Assembly (NCBI RefSeq): GCF_024809855.1
Contig: NZ_JANUEM010000001.1
Coordinates: 124,001 to 188,000 of the forward strand
Source of the DNA: Rheinheimera pacifica
GTDB lineage: Bacteria > Pseudomonadota > Gammaproteobacteria > Enterobacterales > Alteromonadaceae
Direction: 5' to 3'
Length of the DNA stretch: 64,000 nt
The notes beneath the pieces are model-generated. The model was not told the origin of the DNA. It saw nothing but the letters and a program-made list of their open reading frames with translations, and searched no databases. The stretch's first letter is position 1. Every line of letters begins with the position of its first letter. This document shows positions 1 through 10,202 of the stretch, in pieces. A program made the translations under genes and the position numbers.

Positions 1-99
1 GCTAAAGCTGCAGCCAGCCCTTGTAAAAAGCGTGATGAATCAGCATTATCTGCCAATAGTTTTGGGAGTTATTTATGGGTCCAGTATTACTACTGTTGA
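1..99 (+). CDS. C-terminal end of an unidentified protein (cut by window edge)
   Basis: The first frame is open from base 1 to a TGA at 97-99 and encodes 32 residues ending in LWVQYYYC. It overlaps the start of the following DUF3301 gene by 25 bp, which is typical of tightly coupled genes. In Vibrio and Shewanella relatives a DUF3549-type gene precedes DUF3301, so this could be its tail. That is inference from neighbourhood, because the visible fragment is too short to identify. Confidence 0.4.
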   Translation, partial: AKAAASPCKKRDESALSANSFGSYLWVQYYYC

Positions 100-374
100 T
101 AATCAGCAGTATTTGTTATGCCTTCTGGCTGCAACGCAAACAAGATGAACGCGCCATAGTAGTGGCGCGCCAGCTATGCCAGCAACAGCAATTGCAAATG
201 CTTGACTGTGGCCGCAGTGGCCATAGTTTTCGTAAAATAAACGGCCATTTACGTTTTATTACTTCGTATCAGGTAGATTTCAGCGGTGACGGCGAAAGCC
301 GTTATCAGGCAGAGTTGTTACTTAGCGGCATGCGGCTGGCAGCGTTTAACCTGCCAGCCTACCGTATCAACTAA
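75..374 (+). CDS. DUF3301 family small membrane protein
   Basis: This 99-residue protein begins with a hydrophobic segment (about residues 3-18, GPVLLLLIISSICYAFW). A basic, Gln-rich cytoplasmic stretch follows, then a beta-rich tail containing the CGRSG and YQVDFSGDGE motifs that I associate with DUF3301. The N-terminal single helix suggests inner-membrane anchoring with the rest in the cytoplasm. No biochemical function is established for the family. It overlaps the preceding reading frame, so the two are probably cotranscribed. It converges on the Mpo1-like gene, whose stop overlaps its own end by 4 bp. Confidence 0.7.
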   Translation: MGPVLLLLIISSICYAFWLQRKQDERAIVVARQLCQQQQLQMLDCGRSGHSFRKINGHLRFITSYQVDFSGDGESRYQAELLLSGMRLAAFNLPAYRIN

Positions 375-694
375 ACAGACTTAACCGCCAGCTTATGTTT
401 TAGCTGGCCGGTTAAAAAATCTTTAAACATTACCCAATCAGCCGCCAGGCTGTAAAACGGATATTGGAAGGTGGCAGGCTTATTATGTTCAAACAAAAAA
501 TGCCCCAGCCAGGCAAAGCCGTAACCAATCACCGGTAACAACCATAGCCAGCTCCATTGCTGCGTAACCAGCGCATACAGCAGCACAGCAATGACTAAAG
601 TGCTGCCGATATAGTGCAGCGCACGGCACACCGGGTTTTGGTGTTCGCTTAAATAATATGGGTAAAACTCTGCGAAACTGCTGAATTTATTCAT
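371..694 (-). CDS. Mpo1-like (DUF962) membrane protein
   Basis: This 107-residue protein has two hydrophobic stretches (about residues 28-47 and 50-68). It also carries the family hallmarks SEHQNPVCRALHYIG near the N-terminus and GHFLFEHNKPATF in the middle. Yeast Mpo1 (YGL010w) is an Fe(II)-dependent dioxygenase of 2-hydroxy fatty acid alpha-oxidation, and the conserved His residues seen here belong to that family signature. The bacterial substrate is unknown. It lies 18 bp downstream of the GNAT gene on the same strand, so the two could be cotranscribed. Confidence 0.75.
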   Translation of the reverse strand: MNKFSSFAEFYPYYLSEHQNPVCRALHYIGSTLVIAVLLYALVTQQWSWLWLLPVIGYGFAWLGHFLFEHNKPATFQYPFYSLAADWVMFKDFLTGQLKHKLAVKSV

Positions 695-712
695 CGGCGT
701 TCCCCTGCTAAA

Positions 713-1399
713 CTACCCGGCCAGCTGTTGCCGTGGCCGGAACATCAGGGTACCACTTACGGTATTAAACGCCAGCTCGGTCACCGGCTGATATTTGTCA
801 CCGGCAAAAAATGCCTGATATTTTTCCAGCGTAACAAAGACACCAATGCCGGCAGAGTGCTGATCTTGATCCACTATAGAATCTACCGCATGAATAAGGT
901 AATGCCCCAACCCGAGGTGCTGCTGCCTGGGAGCAACGGCAATAAACGCCAGCATATGGTAGCGCTCTGCCGGTATGGCAGCATGAATTTTTTGCTCTTT
1001 CTCCAGCAACTGTTTAGTAGAAACATAGCCTGCTGTCAGTAACATTTTAAGCCGCCAGTGCCACAACCGGCTGGCGCCAATACCTGAATCCGGCGTAATA
1101 ACACAAGCCACACCCAACAACTGCTCAGCAGAAAACAAACCTATCATGGGCTGCTTTGCCTGCCAGAAGGTATTTAACTCTTCACGAATAGCCGCACGCA
1201 GCCGTTGTTCATAATCTGTTTTGTCGGCACGGAAAATTTCCATAAACAGCGGATCATCATAATAAGACTGATACAGCAATGATGCTGCCAGTTTTAATTC
1301 ATCAGCACTGAGCAAAATTGCTTTTAGCCGGTCCAGCTCTACCGTATTCAATTCAGCCAACATACATACCCCGTCTGTTATTGTTGTTTTTTTATCCAT
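713..1399 (-). CDS. GNAT family N-acetyltransferase
   Basis: This is a 228-residue protein. The segment VAPRQQHLGLGHYLIHA (about residues 155-171) fits GNAT motif A, the acetyl-CoA pyrophosphate-binding loop (Q/R-x-x-G-x-G/A). The N-terminal 50 residues are helical and acidic with no recognised domain. The substrate cannot be inferred: genes of this type acetylate small amines, antibiotics or proteins. It is followed closely by the Mpo1-like gene on the same strand. The first ATG was taken as the start. An internal ATG at MLAELN, 12 residues in, is also possible. Confidence 0.65.
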   Translation of the reverse strand: MDKKTTITDGVCMLAELNTVELDRLKAILLSADELKLAASLLYQSYYDDPLFMEIFRADKTDYEQRLRAAIREELNTFWQAKQPMIGLFSAEQLLGVACVITPDSGIGASRLWHWRLKMLLTAGYVSTKQLLEKEQKIHAAIPAERYHMLAFIAVAPRQQHLGLGHYLIHAVDSIVDQDQHSAGIGVFVTLEKYQAFFAGDKYQPVTELAFNTVSGTLMFRPRQQLAG

Positions 1400-1542
1400 C
1401 TTTTATCCACAATAGCAGCAAGGCTTTATATTGCCAAGCAGCGGTTTTACAGCATAACCCGCTATGCAGCAAAACTACTTTTTAACGAAATAGTGCGCAA
1501 AGGACTATGCTGTATTAATTACTATATCGACGAGGCTAAGTT

Positions 1543-1770
1543 ATGGACACATCACAACATGATCTGCACACTTTGTTCGCGCAGTTAGGTTTAGATAATG
1601 ATGAGCAAGCTATACGCCGGTTTGTCAGCCAGCATAAACTGCCCGCCAATACAACAATACAAGATGCGCCGTTTTGGAATCAGGCCCAGGCCAGTTTTTT
1701 ACGTGAGTCACTTAAACAAGATGCAGAATGGTGTGAAGTTATTGACGAGCTAAACACCTTATTACATTAA
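1543..1770 (+). CDS. DUF2789 family protein
   Basis: This 75-residue acidic cytoplasmic protein starts MDTSQHDLHTLFAQLGL and contains the segment FWNQAQASFLRESLKQDAEW, which matches my memory of DUF2789. There is no signal peptide or membrane segment. The family is widespread in aquatic Gammaproteobacteria and has no known function. The start is supported by GAGG a few bases upstream. A strong hairpin with a T run follows, so the gene appears to be a single-gene transcription unit. Confidence 0.7.
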   Translation: MDTSQHDLHTLFAQLGLDNDEQAIRRFVSQHKLPANTTIQDAPFWNQAQASFLRESLKQDAEWCEVIDELNTLLH

Positions 1771-1812
1771 TACCAGGCGATAACCGCTATATAATTGTCG
1801 GCCAGATACAAC

Positions 1813-1842
1813 AAAGCCACCTCGCGGTGGCTTTATTTTTTT
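1813..1842 (+). terminator. Rho-independent terminator after the DUF2789 gene
   Basis: AAAGCCACC, loop TCGC, then GGTGGCTTT, followed by ATTTTTTTG. The stem is perfect with a long T tract on the plus strand. The stem could also serve eno from the minus strand, but the T tract there is poor (TTGTTGTA). Confidence 0.8.
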
Positions 1843-1883
1843 GCCTGACAACAGGGCGGCAGTAAGTAGTTACCTAGTGGTAA

Positions 1884-3228
<1,345 letters not shown>

Positions 3229-3236
3229 AGCACAAG

Positions 3237-4892
<1,656 letters not shown>

Positions 4893-5067
4893 TTAATCAA
4901 TAGATGAATACCAAAACAAAAAAACACCAAGCGCCCGGTGCCTAAACACTGGGGTACAACGGTTGTTCAAGAATTGGTATCAGGACGGGAGGAAAGTATA
5001 GCAAAGCGCGCAACGGCACTCAACGTAAAGCTGCTGGCTAACGTGATTTAGTCAGTTATCTTTCTCC

Positions 5068-5175
5068 GATACGAACCGGTTTGCTCACACCAACACGCCG
5101 TAAACCCGTCCCTGGGGGCTCGATTCGGCCATCCTGGCCTGCAACGGTTGATTTAGAGCAAGCCGATTCTCACTG
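5068..5175. repeat. Intergenic hairpin repeat, copy A
   Basis: The core starts ACACGCCGTAAACCCGTCCC, continues to GGGGGCTCGATT, then a small hairpin GGCC-ATCCT-GGCC, then CAACGGTT. It is bounded by imperfect inverted arms (AACCGGTTTGCTC left, GAGCAAGCCGATT right). It shares core and architecture with copies at 28906-29072 and 30648-30750. Confidence 0.75.
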
Positions 5176-5331
5176 TATTTGCATTCAACCAACAATTGCC
5201 TTGCAACAGAAATTTTTAGCCTCCTCCCCTTGAGTGTGCCGCTCACAGTCTCCAGATAAGTAGTAGCAGATGGAAACCATTCGACGCCGGCGGGGTCTGT
5301 AAATTGTGTACCCCGCTAAAGAGTCAACAAC

Positions 5332-5336
5332 AGGAG
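5332..5336 (+). promoter_or_regulatory. Ribosome binding site of hpf
   Basis: The AGGAG motif ends 6 bases before the ATG at 5343 and fixes the start codon. Confidence 0.8.
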
Positions 5337-5342
5337 TAGCCT

Positions 5343-5708
5343 ATGCAAATTCAAATTAATACAGACCGTCATATTAAGGCCGATGAGCGCCTTGCTGAGT
5401 TTGTTCGCGATGCATTGAACAGCAAGCTCAACCGCTTTACTGACCACGTAACCCGGATTGAAGTGCATTTAAGTGACGAAAACGGCAGCACCAAACATGA
5501 AGGCCATGATAAGCGGTGTTTACTTGAAGCGCGCCCGGAAGGACTGGATCCTGTAGCCGTTACAGAACATGCTGCTACTGTTGGCCAGGCAATTACCGGC
5601 GCTGCAGATAAGCTGCAACGTAAGCTTAGTTCGCTGGTAGGTAAATTACGCGATAAACATGTACGGGCGCCTAACGCCGTATATGTGGAGCCAGACGAAG
5701 TCAATTAA
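5343..5708 (+). CDS. hpf: Ribosome hibernation promoting factor, HPF/RaiA family
   Basis: This 121-residue protein starts MQIQINTDRHIKADERL and has the S30AE-type fold pattern: VTRIEVHLSDENG strand, DKRCLLEARPEG, then the helix VGQAITGAADKLQRKL. The family binds the 30S decoding region and inactivates 70S ribosomes in stationary phase or stress. It lacks the long C-terminal dimerisation domain of long HPF. It is therefore a short form, slightly longer than E. coli HPF (95) and close to RaiA/YfiA (113). It is a single gene with its own leader hairpin and terminator. Whether it behaves as HPF or RaiA cannot be told from sequence alone. Confidence 0.8.
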   Translation: MQIQINTDRHIKADERLAEFVRDALNSKLNRFTDHVTRIEVHLSDENGSTKHEGHDKRCLLEARPEGLDPVAVTEHAATVGQAITGAADKLQRKLSSLVGKLRDKHVRAPNAVYVEPDEVN

Positions 5709-5723
5709 CTGTTCATTATAACA

Positions 5724-5755
5724 GGGCGCTATACCTTATAAGCGGCGCCCTTTTT
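5724..5755 (+). terminator. Terminator after hpf
   Basis: GGGCGC and GCGCCC arms (5724-5729, 5745-5750) enclose a 15-nt loop and are followed by TTTTT. The T run touches the mazG stop from the opposite strand. Confidence 0.75.
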
Positions 5756-6554
5756 ACTGCGCTTGTTTCTTTACCACTTGCCACAGCGCTTCCATTTCAG
5801 CCAGGTTAGATTGCTGCGCTGTTTTACCTGCTGCAGCTAATGCCTGTTCTACTTTGCGAAAACGCGTTTCAAATTTACGGTTAGCGGCACGCAGTACTGC
5901 TTCAGGGTCAAGCTTATGTTTGCGTACTACGTTAACCAGAGCAAACATTAAATCACCCAGCTCTTCGGCCAGTTCTTCACTACCAGCCTGCGTTTGCTCT
6001 ACTTCAAGAATTTCTTCTTTTACTTTATCCCAACAGCCCTCAACATTGGGCCAGTCAAAGCCGACATTAGCGCAGCGTTTTTGCAGTTTGTAAGCCCGGC
6101 TTAATGCCGGCATCGCCTGTGGAATATTGTCCAGCACACTGTGCAGGCCACTTTCTTTACGCTCGTTACTTTTTAGTGCCTCCCAGTTCTGCAACACTTT
6201 TTCTGCAGTGGTGGCATCTTCTATTGCTATATCACCCGTTGCGTGCTCAGAAAAGACATGCGGATGGCGCCGTTCCAGTTTGTCGCAAATAGCCGTGACA
6301 CAATCGTCAAACTCAAAGCGGCCTTCTTCTTTGGCGATTTGGGCATAAAACACCACCTGAAACAGTAAATCACCCAGCTCATCTTTTAGCTCGTCAAAGC
6401 TCTCCCGGGCAATCGCATCAGCTACTTCATAGGCTTCTTCCAGCGTGTAAGGCACTATAGTGGCGTAGCTTTGTTTTAAATCCCACGGGCAGCCACGTTG
6501 CGGGTCGCGCAAGCGGCTCATAATGCCCAGCAGGCGGGTTATATTATCTGACAC
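5754..6554 (-). CDS. mazG: Nucleoside triphosphate pyrophosphohydrolase MazG
   Basis: This 266-residue protein has two MazG domains in tandem. Their metal-binding acidic motifs include LEEAYEVADAI with DELKDELGDLLFQVVF in the first and EELAEELGDLMFALVNVV in the second. It hydrolyses NTPs to NMP plus pyrophosphate. In E. coli it affects ppGpp level and survival in starvation. It lies 31 bp downstream of relA, as in E. coli, although here without the mazEF toxin-antitoxin pair that separates relA and mazG in E. coli. Confidence 0.93.
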   Translation of the reverse strand: MSDNITRLLGIMSRLRDPQRGCPWDLKQSYATIVPYTLEEAYEVADAIARESFDELKDELGDLLFQVVFYAQIAKEEGRFEFDDCVTAICDKLERRHPHVFSEHATGDIAIEDATTAEKVLQNWEALKSNERKESGLHSVLDNIPQAMPALSRAYKLQKRCANVGFDWPNVEGCWDKVKEEILEVEQTQAGSEELAEELGDLMFALVNVVRKHKLDPEAVLRAANRKFETRFRKVEQALAAAGKTAQQSNLAEMEALWQVVKKQAQ

Positions 6555-6585
6555 TCTGCTCTCTTTATATTTACTACGCGAAAGA

Positions 6586-8778
6586 TTAATGATGAAAACG
6601 CTTGGCTTCTACTACATCATCTATCTGGCTGATTTTACTTAATAACTTATTAAGTGAGTCCAGATTATACAGCTCCATCGTCATATTAATTACTGCGGTT
6701 TGCGCTTTAATATCCGAACTGCTGCTCATCTTGGTCACGTTGGCTTTTTCGTTAGCCAAAATACTGGTGATGTCCCGCAGTAAACCATTGCGATCATGCG
6801 CTACGATACGGATATCCACCTCATAGCCAGAGGCGTATTTATCGCCCCAGGTGGCATCTACTACCCGCTCGGGGTGGCTGTCCTGCAGGGTTTTAAACTG
6901 GTCGCAGTCATCACGGTGAATAGCAATACCACGGCCCTGCGTTATATAGCCGATAATAGCATCGCCCGGTAGCGGGTGGCAGCAACCGGCCATATGCGTC
7001 AGCAGGTTACCCACGCCCTGCACAACTACATCGCTTTTCGCTTTAGTTGCAGGCAGCGGTTTGGTAATTAAACGCGGATCTATTTCCGGCTCTTCTTTAA
7101 CATACTGGCTTTGAATAAAGTGCACTACCTGGGTCACTTTAATTTCGCCGCCGCCAATACCTACCAATAGCTCGTCCATACTATTAACGTTAAACCGGCT
7201 CAGTACTTTGGCCGGGTACTCCATTACCAGATTCAGCCGTGTCAGTTCGGTATCCAGCAGTTCTCTGCCGGCAGCCAGGTTTTTATCTCTGTCCTGCAGG
7301 CGAAACCAGTACTGCACTTTTGAACGGGCACGGCTGGATTTTAAATAACCCAAATGCGGATTTAACCAGTCGCGGCTGGGATTAGGTTCACGGCCGGTAA
7401 GTATTTCTACCTGATCGCCGGTTTTCATCTGATAGGTAAAAGGTACGATCCGGCCGGACACCTTGGCCCCAATGCACCGATGGCCAACATTAGAGTGCAC
7501 ATAATAAGCAAAATCCAGCGGTGTTGAACCCATCGGTAAATCGACAATATCGCCCTTAGGCGTAAAAACATAAACGCGATCTTCAATAACCTGGTTGCGC
7601 AGCTCTTCAGCTAAATCGCTGCTGTCTACCACATCCTCCTGCCATTGCAGTAATTTACGCAGCCAGCCAATTTTCTCATCATTGGCACCATCTTTACCGG
7701 CTACAGCGCCTTCTTTATAGCGCCAGTGTGCCGCTACGCCCAGCTCTGAGTCTTCATGCATCTGCCGGGTGCGGATCTGAATTTCTACTGCCCGGCCCTG
7801 CGGCCCCAGTACAACGGTATGAATTGACTGATACCCGTTTTGTTTTGGTGTGGCGATATAATCATCAAACTCTTTTGGTAAATGCCGCCAGCTAGTATGC
7901 ACTATGCCCAGCGCACCATAGCAATCCTGTACTTTGTCGGTCACAATGCGCACTGCACGGATATCGTATAACTGATCAAAGGCCAGCTGTTTTTTCTGCA
8001 TTTTTTTCCAGATACTGAAAATATGCTTGGGCCGGCCATACACTTCTACGGCCAGATTGGCATCGGCCATTTTTTGCCGCACGGCAGCAACGAAGTCTTG
8101 CATATACTGTTCGCGGTCAAGGCGCTTTTCTTCCAGCAAACTGGCTATTTGCTTGTACAATTGCGGGTGCAAATACCGAAACGCAAAATCTTCCAGCTCC
8201 CACTTAATTTGGCCAATGCCTAAACGGTTGGCCAGCGGGGCAAAAATAGCGTTGGTTTCTTTGGCCGCCAGTACCCGGGTTTCTTCGTCGGCGTTTTTAA
8301 CCTCACGCAGGTAACAAATTTGCGCGGCCAGTTTAATCACCACCGCACGCACATCTTCTACCATCGCCAGCAGCATACGGCGCAGATTATCGGCCTGCTG
8401 CGGGTTAACACTCTGATTAGGGCCGGTAGGAATACTCCGGATAGCCTCCATCTGCTGCACCGCACGCAGCATGGTTAATACATGAGACGGAAAAGCAGAC
8501 TCCAGTTGCTCCAGACTAACCAACTCAGCTTCCAGCAGCGGAAACAGCAAAGCAGCCAGTAAAGAGTCACTATCCATTCGCAGCTCTGCCAGAATTTCGA
8601 CCATCTCCCAGCCGGTGCGAACAGCCAGTATGGGTTCTACCAACTGATGCTGTTTCAACCACTCAGCCGCGGCCATCAAACTGCTGATTTTCTTTTCAGT
8701 CAGCCCCAGTGAGCATAACCATTCCAGCGTTTCACCACTGTTGTAATCAGTGCTGTGCGACTGGCGAACCCTAACCAT
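6586..8778 (-). CDS. relA: GTP pyrophosphokinase (ppGpp synthetase I)
   Basis: This ribosome-associated enzyme makes (p)ppGpp on amino acid starvation. The 730 residues follow the RelA order: pseudo-hydrolase domain (about 40-200), synthetase domain (FDDYIATPKQNGYQSIH), TGS domain (VYVFTPKGDIVDLPMGSTP), a zinc-finger region with HMAGCCHPLPGD, and a C-terminal ACT domain (DRNGLLRDITSIL). The N-terminal domain lacks an evident HD motif, which distinguishes it from bifunctional SpoT/Rel. It sits between rlmD (20 bp upstream) and mazG on the same strand, so the three probably form one operon. Confidence 0.96.
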   Translation of the reverse strand: MVRVRQSHSTDYNSGETLEWLCSLGLTEKKISSLMAAAEWLKQHQLVEPILAVRTGWEMVEILAELRMDSDSLLAALLFPLLEAELVSLEQLESAFPSHVLTMLRAVQQMEAIRSIPTGPNQSVNPQQADNLRRMLLAMVEDVRAVVIKLAAQICYLREVKNADEETRVLAAKETNAIFAPLANRLGIGQIKWELEDFAFRYLHPQLYKQIASLLEEKRLDREQYMQDFVAAVRQKMADANLAVEVYGRPKHIFSIWKKMQKKQLAFDQLYDIRAVRIVTDKVQDCYGALGIVHTSWRHLPKEFDDYIATPKQNGYQSIHTVVLGPQGRAVEIQIRTRQMHEDSELGVAAHWRYKEGAVAGKDGANDEKIGWLRKLLQWQEDVVDSSDLAEELRNQVIEDRVYVFTPKGDIVDLPMGSTPLDFAYYVHSNVGHRCIGAKVSGRIVPFTYQMKTGDQVEILTGREPNPSRDWLNPHLGYLKSSRARSKVQYWFRLQDRDKNLAAGRELLDTELTRLNLVMEYPAKVLSRFNVNSMDELLVGIGGGEIKVTQVVHFIQSQYVKEEPEIDPRLITKPLPATKAKSDVVVQGVGNLLTHMAGCCHPLPGDAIIGYITQGRGIAIHRDDCDQFKTLQDSHPERVVDATWGDKYASGYEVDIRIVAHDRNGLLRDITSILANEKANVTKMSSSSDIKAQTAVINMTMELYNLDSLNKLLSKISQIDDVVEAKRFHH

Positions 8779-8798
8779 GTGCTGTTCCCTCTTTTTTA

Positions 8799-10121
8799 CT
8801 ACCGGCTGAACAACGCCATTAATTCAAGATGGCTGGTATGCGCAAACATATCAACACCGCCTATTTTATCCAGCTTGTAACCGCTTTGCAGCAATACTCT
8901 GGCATCACGGGCGAAGGTGGCGGCATTGCACGACACGTACAATATCTGTGCCGGTTTTAGCTTTGCTATCTGCTCTGTGGCCCCCTGCGCACCGGCTCGG
9001 GCCGGATCCAGCAGTACTTTGGTATATACCGGCTTGTTCCACTGCGCTTTTGGCCAGGCCAGGTGTAAATCGGCCTGATACGCTTCTACGTTGCTAAGAC
9101 CGTTTAACTTAGCATTGGTTGCCAGTTGTTGCACCATTTTGGCAACACCTTCTATGGCATGCACTGTTTTGGCTCGTTGTGCCAGCGCCAGAGTAAAATT
9201 ACCAATGCCGGAATACAAATCCAGCACAGTGTCATTGGCCGAGATATTCAACCAGTTAACAGCCTGTGTCACCATCTGCTGGTTTAATACAGCATTAACC
9301 TGAATAAAATCATCCGGTGCAAACTGCAGGCTAAGCTGCTGCTCAGTCAACTGATATTGCGGTATTACAGGCTGCTGCCAATAGCTGAATATACCCGGCT
9401 CCGCTTCTCCCAGCCAGATAGCCTCCGGCCAGGCAGCAACAAACAGTTGCTGTTCAATATCAGTAAGCGCTTTGATATGCCGCAGTACCACAAAAGCCTT
9501 GCCATCAGCTTCAAGCACTTCAGCATGAGTTACCGCAGTTGGGTCTTTCAGTTGGCTTAGCACTTTATTCAGCACCTTAAATACCGGTACCAGCAGCGGT
9601 GATAACACCATGCAATTGTCTATGGCTACAATTTGCTTATCGGCATTCTGGCGAAAACCTATGCTAAAGCGGCGCAGCTTTTTGTCATACCAGATGCCGA
9701 TGCGGGCACGGCGGCGATAACCGCTGTCAGAGGCCGTTAACATAGGCTGCCACGGCAAAGATTTTAAACCAGTTTGATGGCAAATCAGCTTATCAACGCC
9801 CTGCTGCTTTAACTCACGCTGGCTGGCAGCACTGATATGCTGCAACTGACAGCCGCCACATTGCGCTGCAAACTGGCAAGGCGGTGTAATACGGAGTGTT
9901 GACGCCTGCAACACTTTTACCGTACTGGCTTTAAGAAAACCGGCTTTGTCTTCCAACACCTTAGCCTGTACTTTTTCACCCGGTAGCGCAGCACTGACAA
10001 AAGCTATTTTTTGCTCATGCTTGCTTATGCCATGCACCTCATAATCGCTGTCATCTATGTGAAAGGTAAAGGTTTTGCCCAGTAAACTGGCTTTAGGTCT
10101 GGCTTTATATACGTTAAGCAT
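8799..10121 (-). CDS. rlmD: 23S rRNA (uracil-1939-C5)-methyltransferase
   Basis: This SAM-dependent RNA m5U methyltransferase has 440 residues. The N-terminal TRAM domain covers about the first 75 residues. The iron-sulfur cysteines are seen in CQFAAQCGGCQLQH (about 97-110), the SAM site at LDLYSGIGNFTLALA, and the catalytic cysteine in ILYVSCNAATFARD near the C-terminus. It is divergent from barA and first in the rlmD-relA-mazG unit, the same arrangement as in E. coli. Confidence 0.95.
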   Translation of the reverse strand: MLNVYKARPKASLLGKTFTFHIDDSDYEVHGISKHEQKIAFVSAALPGEKVQAKVLEDKAGFLKASTVKVLQASTLRITPPCQFAAQCGGCQLQHISAASQRELKQQGVDKLICHQTGLKSLPWQPMLTASDSGYRRRARIGIWYDKKLRRFSIGFRQNADKQIVAIDNCMVLSPLLVPVFKVLNKVLSQLKDPTAVTHAEVLEADGKAFVVLRHIKALTDIEQQLFVAAWPEAIWLGEAEPGIFSYWQQPVIPQYQLTEQQLSLQFAPDDFIQVNAVLNQQMVTQAVNWLNISANDTVLDLYSGIGNFTLALAQRAKTVHAIEGVAKMVQQLATNAKLNGLSNVEAYQADLHLAWPKAQWNKPVYTKVLLDPARAGAQGATEQIAKLKPAQILYVSCNAATFARDARVLLQSGYKLDKIGGVDMFAHTSHLELMALFSR

Positions 10122-10202
10122 GGGTTCTCTATCGGGTTATAGGCAAGCGCGACGTCTTATGTCATTATCGCAGCAAGAATCTTTACTAAACAGCCTGCAT
10201 AG

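Noticed and set aside
728-1042. 104-residue plus-strand frame opposite the GNAT gene
   Set aside because: It is a shadow of the minus-strand acetyltransferase with no family resemblance.
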